Translations under genes and position numbers: made by a program | Assembly (NCBI GenBank): GCA_030407085.1 | Contig: CM059582.1 | Location: forward strand, 51,969,001 to 52,033,000 | DNA: 64,000 nucleotides | Direction: 5' to 3' | Source: Trichopria drosophilae | Taxonomy: Eukaryota > Arthropoda > Insecta > Hymenoptera > Diapriidae | Notes under the pieces: model-generated | The model's input: the letters and a program-made list of their open reading frames with translations, nothing else | What the model was told of the DNA's origin: nothing | Database searches by the model: none | Part shown: piece after piece, positions 26,305-38,280 of the stretch | How positions within the stretch are numbered: position 1 is the stretch's first letter | Layout: each line of letters starts with the position of its first letter

Positions 26305-28315
26305 TAATGTAAGAGCCTTGATATTAGCTTACATTAACTATTAGTACATAATTTCTTTCAGTAAACATTGTCAACAATTCCCATACTGACAAGTAAACTT
26401 TTCTACGTGTGTTCTAATTATTTCATTAAAATGCCGCTAAATTTTTCATTTTCGAAGTATATCCCACGCATACAACATAGTATAGGAAGTTTTTCAAGAA
26501 AATGTTCTTTGTGAATTTGTGTAACAGCTTAACTGCGTTTGGTATACGTAGATACCCCAGAAATGTCCTCGAAGACAACGCAAACATTTTTCACGTAATT
26601 TCTACAGTATACAGTCACAAAATTTTTGAAAAATGTTCAATATGAACATACAGTCATTCTTCCAAGCGTACAACAGTACGCGGGAGCCATAAATGCGCGC
26701 GCAATCACACATTATGTAAGTTCTTTTCTGATCATGCTATTCGGATTTAGAAAGATATCTGTTTTAAATAATAATAAATTATAGTACAGAAGTTATCTTA
26801 GCTGAAAAACATTATTGTCTCCAATGTTAAATTTTAAATTCGATATTTCACAAATAGAATAGAATATAACAATTGCACATGTGTAAATTGTAGAAAATTC
26901 AATTTGATTTGAAATATACCGATTACACAATATTTGCTAGACAGAGTCTTCACTGGAACTTTTTCAGGCACTCCTTAAGTTCCTACAGTTTCCAGCTGTT
27001 ACATGCTGTGTTCACTTCGCGTTTAGGAGTGCCACTAGCGCCAAGAACGCGAGACGACAATTCTTCTTTGAATCATCAGTAAATCCTGTACTTTCGATCT
27101 ACAATGGCAAGAAGGTTGCAGACCAGTTCTTTGGTATCAAGAACTGGTGTTTCGATAGGTTCTTCAATAATACGATTTTTTGTACCATTTTCAACACAGA
27201 TACTTTGAATTGCCTACGAGAATGAAAGCATAATAATAACAAGAATTATTTTGCATTTGTGACTGTCATGAAATTTGATATTATAATTGCATGGCAAATA
27301 ATGTAGTCTTGTAAGAGTTTCGTTATGTAAACAATAAATGTTAACATTTTCTAATAACCACAACATTAAATCTTTTCATAAATTTTTATAGAAAATTAAA
27401 ATAGAAAAGAATTAGTGATTTTATCGCATTTAACTATGTGAAATAGTAAAATTAAAATCGCAATCAATAGAATTCTACTGATCAATTAGTAATTCTAGTT
27501 AACTATTTGAAATATTCTTTCAGTCTATGAATTGAAAAAAGATACAAAAAAGATACTCTTATATTATCTCTTGTCTCTAATTAGCAAAAGGGTTTCTAAT
27601 ATACTAATCAAAATTATATGCTTTACAATGTTTTCTAATCAAGTAGTTTGCTTCAGTTTGCTCAAAATATAAGTAGGAACGAAAGGTCCGTCCTGGAAGT
27701 AACATTTTATCGATACCAGACTCAAATTCGGATAATTCACAAAAAATTCATTAAATTGGATATAACAATAATTCTTATAAATATTTTAAACTTGTGGTAA
27801 ACTTCCCTTTCATAATTTTATTTGCATAATTTAATCAATAATTCAATATTACATTACTATTTGAAACGGTATAAATAATTTTATTTTTAAATAGTTTTAT
27901 TTTACTAATTCAATTAGTAGTCTTACAATTAATTGCTGAAAAAACTACTCATTCCATTGCCTAGTATTCTAATTGTTAGTAACCGATTTCTCTCGAATTC
28001 ATTAAATTTTACTAACAATTGAGGTTACGGAAAGCGTAACTGTCGTAGTGCTGGGTCCTAGCGTAAGTAGAAACGGCCGAAGAACAGATAATTTGACATC
28101 GTAAATTATAGAAATATGATCCTGTAAAGAAGAGAATTTGCTACAAATTTTCTCACGTATACTTTTTTATACGGTTTGTAGTTTCCTACATAAAAATAAA
28201 AACCATAAAAATTTTGAATTTAAAATAATTAATTTTTACTACTCAAATATCCACTACTTTGTTATTAAACGATCAAAAATGTTGTACATTATTAAGGAAG
28301 TAAAATGCATTTGTA

Positions 28316-28519
28316 CTCTCTAAATTCCTTAGAGTGAAAATTGAGCCACTCTTTCCCGAAAATTGAAATTTTCACTATATTGAGAGTGATGTTTCACTCT
28401 TCTAGAGGTGAGATTTTTGTCTTTCACTCTTGATGGAGAGAAATGTCACTCTTAATAGGGTAAAATTTTCACTCTTAAGAAAAGAGTGGCTCAATTTTCA
28501 CTCCAACGAATTTAGAGAG
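28316..28519. mobile_element. CTCTCT-ended MITE, copy 2
   Basis: It has the same termini as the copy at 26049 (CTCTCTAAATTCCTTAGAGT) with TA on both sides and a 204-bp length. The whole element folds back on itself. Confidence 0.8.
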
Positions 28520-29002
28520 TATACATTTTTTTCTTTTTTCTTCTGTAAGTTGTACATTCAAGTAACATAGAATATATTATTGCACTATATGTGAGAAAAC
28601 GTTTTTTGGGCAAATGCCTTCGCCTCGAAGCATTACGATCTTGTAGTTTTAGTAACTCATCTCAGTATACGTAAATTCGAAAATTTTGGAAATGTCGCCT
28701 GCGGCTCGAGGTGCTATAAAATGTAATAAAATCGCAAAATCAATATACAGTAAACAAAAATAGAGCATTGCAGTCAATGTCAAGAAAATCTATTAATATA
28801 GCGGTGTCCTAAAAGGATAAAAAATAGACAAAAAATGATATGATCGTTTATTAACAAAGTAATGTCAAAATTGTAAAAATTAATTATTATAAATTCAAAT
28901 TTTGAATACTTTTATTTTTTATCTTAAAAACTACAAATCGCACAAAGGAATGAATAGGATAGAATTTGTAGCAATTCTCCATAAGCTGGTATTTTTATAA
29001 TA

Positions 29003-29258
29003 CAGTAGAGTCCCGGTATATTTACCCGCTCGGTTCCTCGTCTTCCCCTTCCGTCCCCTTATATTTGTCAAAAAGGGGAACGCCGCTTCTCCCACTATCC
29101 TCAGTCGCATTACGAACGTAACGACAAAGTAGGCCCTTCCTGAGGCGCGCAAGTTGGGGGAATAAGAGAGCTGCGACACACAAATATAACGAGACGGAAC
29201 TGGGCAAATATGCTGGGACGTGAATATAGCGAGACCCAAATATACCGGGACTCTGCTG
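29003..29258. mobile_element. Pogo-like MITE with TA target duplication
   Basis: The element begins CAGTAGAGTCCCGGTATATT and ends with the reverse complement of that sequence with one change, and TA flanks both ends (29001-29002, 29259-29260). CAGT ends and TA targets are typical of the pogo branch of Tc1/mariner. The 256-bp interior is GC-rich, contains more AAATATA-type terminal-like motifs, and has no transposase. Confidence 0.8.
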
Positions 29259-29903
29259 TAATTACTTTTCCTTATGTCAAATTATCTTCAGCTGTTCTTT
29301 AATTGTTTCTTCGGCTGTTTCTACTTAAACTGATGGGACCGAGCACTCTTGAGTCTAATTAGTCTAAATGTGTTAATTTCTTTTTCAAGATCAGAATTAC
29401 TTTTTCTGGGCATGTCATTTAGATCTATTCAAAAGTGATTTCAATTCATACATTTGCATTCTTATCCAAAACTTTAAAGTTGAAGTATGTGTTTATATTA
29501 TGCTTAAAATTATTTAGAAACCAGATTAGCAATATTCTAATTTCTATCCACATTCACAACTTTTGTATGATTATTAGACACTAGTAATGAAATAACAGAA
29601 AAGTAATTGTAGTATCAAACATTTCATAAAGAACAAAAAACCATCATGCGTTCATTTACAAGATCCTTTTAAAATAATCTCCGCAAAAGAATTCCGAATG
29701 TTTTAGAAAAGTAACATATACTAATGGTTTGGTAAAAGCAAAAAGAAAATTGAAATGATATTAAACTTAAGCCTTGTGAGAATTTCAACAGCCAATCAGA
29801 ATATTGGTATGACTTACTCCATAAATGATTTACGTAAACCACATTTTTCGACCAATGAACCTCACGTATCACAGCTTTCCTGAATGGAAGGAACTATAAA
29901 TTT

Positions 29904-30000
29904 ATGTGCGACGAAACTGGACAAATATCTTACAATAAAAAGGGTGAAAGTGGTAATGCTCAACGATCATTTAATTTATTACTTAATACCAGGTACGAAG
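29904..30000 (+). CDS. Candidate 5' coding exon with a strong donor, unrecognised
   Basis: An ATG at 29904 opens a 32-codon frame that reaches a good donor (ACGAAG/GTAAGG) at 30000/30001. The frame also stays open without splicing to TAA at 30131, in a GC-rich, Arg/Lys-rich segment. A second overlapping frame is open from 29884 to 30195. There is no signal peptide and no recognised domain, and no matching downstream acceptor was identified. Confidence 0.18.
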
Positions 30001-31096
30001 GTAAGGAGCTTCAAATGCGGCACGCGGCCCACGCATTCCCATACGTTGGTTTCCAGTTCTCCCCGTATAACGAGAAGAAAAGCCGTAGACGAGAGGTGCA
30101 AAAACTTGGCCCGCGGGTCTATCCATATTAAGACTATACAGACACATAATTATGCCGAATGTGAGCTACGAGTACGTGAAAATCAAACAGGATAGAGGTA
30201 GTTTCAGGGAATCTCGTTGCACATCATGCTACACCGCTCATCGAGTGAATAATTCATGCTTGGCACCCGCAAATCTTAGAAATTGTCGATGAAAATGGTA
30301 ATAGTGCATTTCTTAAAATGCTCTTCACATCAGGATAAATGTCTATTTCATCCAACTAAATGTTATTAGAAAATGGGAGGTATTTTATTCTACGTTTATC
30401 TCGAGATTTTATGTGTCAACAGAAAGTATATTATTATAACACATTAGATTTCATTTTATTGTCTAATATAAATATTAAAATATATTTAGTGTCGTTATTG
30501 TCTGTGATTATTAATTTCCATGATATTTTGCAACAATAGAGGTCACAACTGTAAATCATCTGGCTTTGCAGTGAATGTATGATTTGCAATTAACCTCGTC
30601 AAATTACCTTAAAAATCAAAAAGAATATTGCCAAATAATATGAAATATACAGATAGTTATAATTACATATCTTTAGTGCATATTATTGACATAAGTCTAC
30701 AATAGTACATATTTTTATCAAACCCTCATATGATACGAATAATAAAAAAAATAAAGATTCCTTGGAAATTCTTATGTCATGTTATTTGTAAAGCGATAAT
30801 GCCGATTTCTTTATTACGTCGAGAAAAAATAATATCTTTTCAATTTAAATATACTAACTTCTCTGAACTTTAATGGGAAACTCAATTCTTGGTCTTTTCA
30901 GATTTAAATGCTTTGGTACCTGGTGATGAGTAAAGCCGGAATTTTGAAAGAGTAACAATAAAAAATACTGCTAACAACATTAATAAAATTATTCAAGACC
31001 GTGAAAATTACGAAAAAAATCTTAACATCATCAGTGTGTAATAAAATGTTGCTGAACCACATGAAATTTTTGATTTACCGATTTCAGATGTCCATC

Positions 31097-31150
31097 CTCT
31101 CTAAATTTCTTCGAGTGAAGATTTACTCTTGAAGAGTGCAGAATAAATTT
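31097..31150 (+). mobile_element. CTCTCT-ended MITE, single-end fragment
   Basis: CTCTCTAAATTTCTTCGAGT followed by ACTCTTGAAGAGTG matches one terminus of the family. No opposite end is visible nearby. Confidence 0.5.
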
Positions 31151-31589
31151 TCTGTGAGTCCGTTCATAGATATATACACTGTTATACGTATGGATTGAAG
31201 TACACATTGTTTGAGTCCGTATCATGTGCGCTAAGTGCTTATTTTTCTCACTGTTTTCCATGGGAAAAGTAGGATATATTCGCAAGCGCTATAAATTAGC
31301 ATGAGCTAAGTAAACACTTAGCTAAATCATATACGATACGCGTGGGCATAGGTAGGTGATTCGTCGTAAATATAAATTTGTTAACTCCAAATTGTATCCT
31401 ATAAGGCCGCCAAGTTTTGAGAAGCCAGTGTAAAGAGTAATTCTATTAAATGAATCTTACGTGTATCCTCTTTGACGTTGTGCCATGAATACGACCGTGA
31501 ACTTAATCTAATCTTATTAATTCTAGCTCAAATATATTATAACGAACAGGCACAATTTTTAAACCACCAAACATATTTTTGTATAATTG

Positions 31590-31885
31590 GCGACCCTTAA
31601 CACGTGGTATATATGTATTTTCGCTGATGACATGAAAAACAATAAAGTGCACTACCGAAATCCCATAACTGGCGATCCTGAACTCCTGTTGACCGTATTT
31701 TATTTGATGACATGAAAAACTATGGTACGCACTACCTGAACCTCGTAATGGTGGTCCTGAACACCTGGTACGTGTATTTCTTCTGATAACTTATAAAACT
31801 TTGGTGCAAACTCCGTGGATCCCGTAATCGGTTGCTCTGATCAGCAGGTGAACGTATATTAGGTGATAACTTGAAAAATAACAAA
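31590..31885. repeat. Degenerate tandem repeat, about 80-bp unit, 3-4 copies
   Basis: Units start at about 31590, 31672, 31751 and 31831. Each has a GATCCTGAAC..CCTGGTACGTG core, then TGATGACATGAAAAACTATGG, then GCACTACCTGAA and CCCGTAAT. The last unit is truncated and runs into the 26-base repeat at 31880. Confidence 0.7.
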
Positions 31886-31905
31886 TGAAATTCGGCTTAT
31901 GCCCC
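31880..31905 (+). repeat. 26-base direct repeat, first copy
   Basis: AACAAATGAAATTCGGCTTA plus TGCCCC is identical to 32426-32451. Both copies have TTTCTCC(T/C)TCTCG-type sequence nearby, which suggests fragments of one dispersed element. Confidence 0.7.
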
Positions 31906-32425
31906 GCTAATGAAAAATGTATAGTTTCTCCCTCTCGGCCGACTAGCGTGCATTCCAAAGAAGGAACATATCTCAATAACGATAAAATTTGATTTGTAAT
32001 CTTAACTGAAAAGGTTGTTTTTTATCATCAGACGAACGAAGCAGAATTTCCTAATTGAAAAAAAAGGGAGAGAACTCCACTTCTGGCGTTTCATCCCGAT
32101 GCACCTACTGGAATCATCAGCAAGGTTTGTTGGTGCAGATCTGTCTTGTACGCCGACTATTATTCTTCATGGTGGAAAGTCTTTTATACCGAATAGGTGA
32201 ATTTCGTTAGATGAGAAAGTCCAGCACTCGTACTCAAGACATCTCCTAACAATTTACCAAGTATGAGGAACAAAGAATCACTCACTCGAAAAGGTAGACC
32301 GTGACATTATCGTCTGATAATAAACAGATGTTACCGATTAACTTTTTCAATTGTTATAGTGCATTTTCTCCTTCTCGCCCAGAGCTCATTATAATAATGA
32401 ATTGATGTAACGCGGGTCGGATTCT

Positions 32426-32451
32426 AACAAATGAAATTCGGCTTATGCCCC
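32426..32451 (+). repeat. 26-base direct repeat, second copy
   Basis: This is an identical copy of 31880-31905. It lies between inverted CATTATAATAATGAATTG and CAATTCATTATTATG sequences (about 32389-32468), so it sits in the loop of a small foldback. Confidence 0.7.
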
Positions 32452-32469
32452 ACCAATTCATTATTATGA

Positions 32470-34035
32470 TGATGACGAGTAAATGAATAATAGATGCATG
32501 TACCTAGACGTCTAATAGACGTTCATTACCCGTCCATGTTATAACCACAGATAATGTCTGGTAACTAGACAAAAATATCGATGTATGTACGTACACTATT
32601 ATGTACGTCCATTATATGACCGTTAAAATGCATTAAACTTGGAAAATGGACCTACTAGGGACGTAATGTACGTACGCACATTGAACGGATCACGTCCTAA
32701 AATTTTGCGAATAACTGTAAATGTCCACTTTGGAACCTTATGGGAATAAAATGTACGAAATATGTATTTCTAGGCGTCCAGTATATACACTTTGATGAAC
32801 CAGCGTAGGAAGTATACTTTTGTAGCTGTTTCATTGTTAAATGATAGCTAATAATTAGTTTTTTGCATTGAATAGTTAGCCCACTATAAATCATTCAATC
32901 TTCCAAGTATTTGTAGTGGCTATTCAATATTTAGCCTAGGTTAAATATCAATTACGACTCTATTAGAATCTCTGATGCCCTTTGGTCGGTGTACTGATCT
33001 GTCCTGCTCGTTTTCCCATACAGATTGTTTTAAATGTACGTGGATCCTTGTACTATTATCGGAAACATAGAGGCAAGTTTATTAATTTTGGTTTGACCAT
33101 TTTTGTTTATTTCAGTGTTTTTCGTGATATATTTGACCGTGCCTCGATTTGTTGCCATCTATATATATGCGACTAGAGTAGTTCAGTTTTATTTGAAAAT
33201 GAATTTGGTGCTACATATGTCTACCCTTCGATTAAAAAAGCTTTAGTACAAACTCATAATTTATAAATATTTATATTTCGGAATACTTAAATATTGCTTT
33301 TAGCGCTCACACAATTTCTTTTCAATTTCCATATTTCAACACTTTCGACTTCAGCAAACTTTCTGTTTCATGGATTGTTAAATTAATAGAAATCTCTACA
33401 CCCATAACTTGCAATTAGTTGCGAATTATAGGTGGTACTATATTATTTTTAGCTCACACATATACAAGTCTTAAAAGTTTTTGTGAATATTCCTTCGTAC
33501 TTGATGAGGTTAACAGTGTCAGGACTTCGACATTCCAAAGTTTGATTACGTCTAAAACACTATTTCTAAGAAAAACATTTCATATTATTAAATGAATTAT
33601 CTATAATAATTGATAAGATATTTTCGATAATTATAATAATATTTCTAAATTAAATACTTATACGATTTCAATCATGAATGATTTAATTGTAATCTTACTA
33701 AACCATTTACTGAACCTTATATTCAAGTCTACACAACTAATGATTTTTTAATATAAATATTTTCTATTTAAACGCTTTGTATGTATAATAATAATTATAA
33801 GAAGGTCAAGTAGGTACCTACTTACGTGGCTAATTTTGCACTATAGCTTACGTGAACTTCCTTCTTATGATATCAACAGATAAGCGCAATTACTGCTCGC
33901 TTAATTCCGCATTCTAACTACTCCATATTTGTGCCTTACAAATAATGTTTCATATATTTCAACTTTTTTGTTAGACATAAGATTTCAAAACTTAAAATCG
34001 ACCAAATTTTTACGTGTAGAACAAGGCCATAAAAA
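32470..34035. other. Upstream region of the two-domain peptide gene
   Basis: AT-rich. Repeated CGTAC/GTACGT steps occur at 32580-32680. No clear TATA box, initiator or kappa-B-like site is seen in the 300 bases before the ATG. Confidence 0.5.
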
Positions 34036-36926
34036 ATGATAGTGATACTTTGTTTTTTGTTATCGACAGTTGCATTGGGAAATGCTGCTACATTAGAAGA
34101 AATTAGTAAGTAAATATATTAAAAGATAAATAAAGCATTTTTGTTAATCAAAAACTTAACAATATCATGAGAACTGATATTTTATTTATTTTTTTGGATT
34201 TCAATACATATTTTGCTCTCCCATTCTTCAGATATTCAACTTTTTTTTTTATTGATAACTGTGTTTCGTTCATTTTTTTTATTTCCTTTCATGTGGAATA
34301 AAAATGTTGTCATTAGTATGTCAATGATTAGGGATCGCAACCGAAAGTTATAAACCATGGATCGGGGCGAGACGACGCATTACTATTCAACACTCGGTAT
34401 TTTGGATAACAAGGGAGACGTGAATTTGATGAGTCAAATTTCGTTGCCTCTGTCACATTATGTTCACAAAAAACAATAATGAAAATGACATAAACATATT
34501 TGGCATTACACAGTCTTCAGTATCGGTCACTGAAGCGAATTATCGAGTTCGAGGGAGCAAAAGTGTTTCGCAAATATCAGCGAAAAATTTCGTTATCGCG
34601 AAATGTTTATTCGTGAATAATTAATGTTATTTAATTCAGAAGAATTCTACGTGAAGATCATTTAATTTTACGGTTTGTCACTCCGCCCCGTCAGTTCTGT
34701 CGTTTTTTAACGCGTCTGTATGTCAGTATGCATACACACACCATACATTTTATATATGAAAATTACAGTAATAAATAAAAAAATCTCGTGACACTATAGT
34801 GGTCGCTTCGCCCCATCCTCCCGACACCTATTTTATTTTTGTGAAGTACATCTGAAGCATTCAGAATATCCATCACAATGACTCCTGATTTAAATAATTT
34901 TAAGAATCGAATATTAACCATGACTGAGAATTTTAGATGCTCCGCAATCACCTTCAGCCATCAGATAGAATACTATTCTATGACCTGTCATCAAGATTGG
35001 TATGATTATGTCTTAGGTGAAGGTTTATATCCCTCGAATTACGGAATGTCGCCATATTTGCTCTCGATATTATCCTTATAGCTTAACCATATAGTGAAAG
35101 ATGAGTGACGCCCACTAAATGCATTTTTTGTTGAAATTTATTTGAAGATGTGGCGCAAGCTCCGTCATTAATTTTCAATTATGCAAATGAATATATTCAT
35201 TTAATTCATATGTTCACTGTGCTTAAATGCAATTATTTGCATAATTGAAAATTAATGACGGAGCTTGCGCCACATCTTCAAATAAATTTCAACAAAAAAT
35301 GCATCTAGTCGGTGTCACTCATCTTTCACTATCTGGTTAAGCTATAAGGATAATATCGAGAGCAAATATGGCGACATTCCGTAATTCCTCGTAAAACTAG
35401 GCTTCCACTCCCAATTTCAGGGTAAATATACATCGTGTTGCATAGAGTATTTCGTCCATACATCTACAATTAATGCATCCATGATGTGGAGGTTTCGCAG
35501 AACGCTGTCCTATCCATATTTTCTAAAACCCATATTAATGTTGGCCGGTATTCGCGGAATTTGTCAATGACGTCTTTGAAATATGTCTGTTCAATTGTAT
35601 GCTAGAGATTTGTAACCTATTCCTAGACCTTAGTCTTTAAATTGTGAAAATTCTGCGTTATATTATAATAGGAAGAAATTAGCTCCTACTTCACGTGTGA
35701 ATATTTATGAACTTAGGTCAAATGCGCATTTCCCTTACTGTTAGTCTAAACAATTACCTGTCACAAATCTCAGGTAACATCTTTCAGTGATGTTTATATT
35801 TATAGTTATTTTACCAACTACTTTCATTGCAAGGAAAATTACATATTTCACATTTTTTGACAACAGAATGTGACGGTCACAGTCAGTGCAAAACGCCGTG
35901 CAGGAACTGGTTTGGAAATATTGATAACCCTCTTTTCGCTTACCATTGCAACGAAAACCATGAATGCATATGCAACGCAGTATCATTAAGTGAGTATTAG
36001 TATTTATTAATAAAATTTACTATATATATTTTTTATACATAACGCATTGGTATTTTTCTCGATGTATATAAATAAAAAAGTAAGTTATAAACGCGTATGG
36101 ATTTACTGCTTGATAAACTGCTTGATTCTAAATTTTTTATATTCAATTAATTGGTTAAATGTGGAAGGATAAAAATAGTGAATTACTTGTCAACTCATAA
36201 ATTACACGATATTTCCAGATTATGAAGAGCCTGAACTAAGATCGTAATTATCTTATATGAGACATCTCACGCTTATCTATTTTATTTGAATTAATTATTG
36301 TCCTAAAGAAAATCTGTAAATGCTGACCGACAATCGAACGGTCCTATTTTCATATATTGAACATCTTAATTTAGCATTTCTTACATTTTCTTTGAAAAAT
36401 GTTTTTTATAAAAGCCCGGTGTTTGAGTATCGAAATCAGCTGATTAGTAAAACGTAGTAAACATGTAATATGAATCTATTAGTCTATTACAATACAAGTG
36501 CGTGAAGTAAGTATTTTTCAAGTATTGTTTATTAATACTTCGGCTGGCCTATGATCAGGGTCGAAGTTCTGAAAATATCCATTTTCAATTTTAATCACGA
36601 CCCTGGTGTCGTGAGTTAGTAAATAAATAGTACTACCAGTAGAAGAATATATTTTCTTGTCTTTTAGTTTGATCTTAAACCATTTCTAGTTAACTTTCTA
36701 TCAGTACTTTTCAGTGAACCAAAATATTTTGGGGAGCATGATATAAAAAGGCGCATGCATTAAAACTATTATTATTATATTTTCAGATTGCTCTTCAGAT
36801 GAAGAATGCTCAAGGCATTGCAGGCCAAGTATATTCGACCCCTTGGTGGAAAATGCAAGTTGTGAACAAGGCATGTGTGCTTGTCCGATGAATATCCCTA
36901 AAGAAGACCCCCAAGGAAACCAATAA
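34036..36926 (+). CDS. Secreted two-domain CS-alpha-beta (defensin-fold) peptide, 3 exons
   Basis: Exons are 34036-34105, 35867-35989 and 36787-36926. Both introns are phase 1 with GT-AG ends (donors GTAAGT and GTGAGT; acceptors after CAACAG and TTTCAG). The joined frame is 110 codons plus TAA. Residues 1-17 are a hydrophobic signal peptide with a likely cut after Gly-Asn-Ala. Domain 1 has Cys at 25, 31, 35, 51, 57 and 59; domain 2 at 66, 72, 76, 90, 95 and 97. Each shows C-x5-C-x3-C-x(13-15)-C-x(4-5)-C-x-C; the CxxxC plus CxC pair defines the CS-alpha-beta fold with three disulfides. The short first loop (5 residues) is shared by several classes of this fold: antimicrobial peptides, ion-channel ligands and protease inhibitors. 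Function is therefore open. Symmetric phase-1 exons suggest that domain 2 arose by exon duplication. The ATG is the only one before the signal sequence. Product and fold are inferred from spacing; no homologue was identified by name. Confidence 0.85.
35036..35387. repeat. Long foldback hairpin inside intron 1 of the two-domain peptide gene
   Basis: The left arm (35036-35188) and right arm (35235-35387) are reverse complements over about 153 bases with only a handful of mismatches, around a 46-base AT-rich loop. CTC flanks both outer ends and could be a 3-bp target duplication. It may be a foldback MITE. Because it lies in an intron it would be transcribed with the host gene as a long double-stranded hairpin. 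Confidence 0.9.
35867..35989 (+). CDS. Exon 2: first CS-alpha-beta domain
   Basis: This 123-bp exon encodes the whole first six-cysteine domain, C-x5-C-x3-C-x15-C-x5-C-x-C. Between Cys3 and Cys4 it has a Trp-Phe-Gly motif, then Asn-Pro and an aromatic pair before Cys4. The same positions are conserved in the single-domain paralogue at 49151-49284. Phase 1 at both ends makes it a self-contained, duplicable module. Confidence 0.85.
   Translation, partial: NVTVTVSAKRRAGTGLEILITLFSLTIATKTMNAYATQYH
36787..36926 (+). CDS. Exon 3: second CS-alpha-beta domain and C-terminal tail
   Basis: The terminal exon encodes C-x5-C-x3-C-x13-C-x4-C-x-C followed by a 13-residue Pro/Asn/Gln-containing tail and TAA at 36924-36926. 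The domain lacks the Trp-Phe-Gly motif of domain 1 and is strongly acidic, with eight Asp/Glu against three Lys/Arg. It has therefore diverged far more from domain 1 than domain 1 has from the paralogue. The AATAAA at 36922-36927 overlaps the stop codon. Confidence 0.83.
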
Positions 36927-36927
36927 A
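36922..36927 (+). terminator. Poly(A) signal overlapping the stop codon
   Basis: AATAAA is formed by the last two bases of the final Gln codon, the TAA stop and the next base. No other AATAAA is visible in the next roughly 150 bases. If it is used, the 3' UTR would be only about 10-35 nt. Confidence 0.5.
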
Positions 36928-38267
36928 ACTCTTATTCTATTTTAATATTATTCAATTTGTCAATGATTCTTCAATTTTCATTATATATTTTATAATGTGA
37001 CGGTAAAATTATAAAATTCATTTGTAATGGAACGCATTTTACGCATTCAAGATCGAAACAGAGACGATCCTTACGTAGCCCCTTTATTTCTTGCTCATTT
37101 TTTGCTACTGCAAGATAGTATATTGTAGAAATTATTGAGTTTGCCGCAGTAAATCTTACTGGTTTTGTGGAAACAATATTATACAAACAAAATTATAAAC
37201 TGTCAATAACATATCATCCATCCAGACATGCTGCTGTATGTGGAAGGAAAAATTATATATCTCATTGATAATGTCATCGATTTTTATTTAATATATTTTG
37301 TAAACTAATTTAGCCCTATATGCAATGTGAATAATACAATATTATTAGACATTGCTAATTACATAAGGTTGGATGTACTATTGTTTATGAGGATACGAAA
37401 GATTGTTCCTTCATTTAATACAAATTAATGTAATTTTATTTCTTGGTTGAAGTTGTATGAAAATGTTATATATTTTCGTGAATTCATATATACTTGTACA
37501 GAATCATTGCAAGTGAACATCTTGTACTTATTTTGCATTTTTATGAATCTAGTAATGGTAGCATTCATTATCTTCAGCGGCCTTATACTTTTCACATAGC
37601 CAACCATTTTTTAAGGTTTTTTTATATCAACATTTTCATTACCATCAATGTTTCAGTTGTTACAGCTACTTCAAATAAAATGTAAAACCAAATTACAGTA
37701 ATCCGCGTCTTAGGGTAGATCGTCTAAAGTAATATATCTGTCCAAAGTTATACTAGTATCTTCTGCTCCTTCTCCCACCACATTGTTTATTTGAGCAACA
37801 TTCTCTTCGCGACATACATACAGAAGCGCCAATTGCACGGATATAAACAAAGATACGGAAATAGGGATAGTGAGGGGGTACAACTTTGGATAAACTTCTG
37901 CCATTTTGAAAATTTCTGCCAGGAATTTTTATTAAAACTATGTTTTTTTTACGTATATTGATGCGCTGAATTCGAATAGCATAGTGAATTTTGGTAAAAA
38001 CCAGACGTATCACGAAAAAACTTTTTTTTTTTGTTTTTCTCATTTCCTTCTTAAACATCTTGAAATTTTCGAAAAATGTTTTAAAAAAAGCATGTAGAGC
38101 ATACAATTTTGTACAAAAAGGCTTCAATGCATTTCACCAGGAGTCATATATATTGAGAAAAATAACAGTGATTTTTGTCAGTTGTAATCGGTCGCCCCAA
38201 TGACGAATGCCAAAAGAGCAGAGCACTTTTCAATCTACGTGGATTAGGTCTTTTTTAAGCGTGAGAT

Positions 38268-38280
38268 GGGGGGGGGGGGG
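38268..38280 (+). repeat. Homopolymer run of 13 G
   Basis: An uninterrupted poly-G tract lies in otherwise AT-rich DNA. It is likely to be length-variable or an assembly weak point. Confidence 0.8.

Noticed and set aside
37710..38127. Overlapping minus-strand frames, one with a possible membrane helix, near a pogo-like CAGTAATCCGCG after TA
   Set aside because: No second terminus was found for a transposon, and the longer frame is Lys/Phe-rich from A/T runs.
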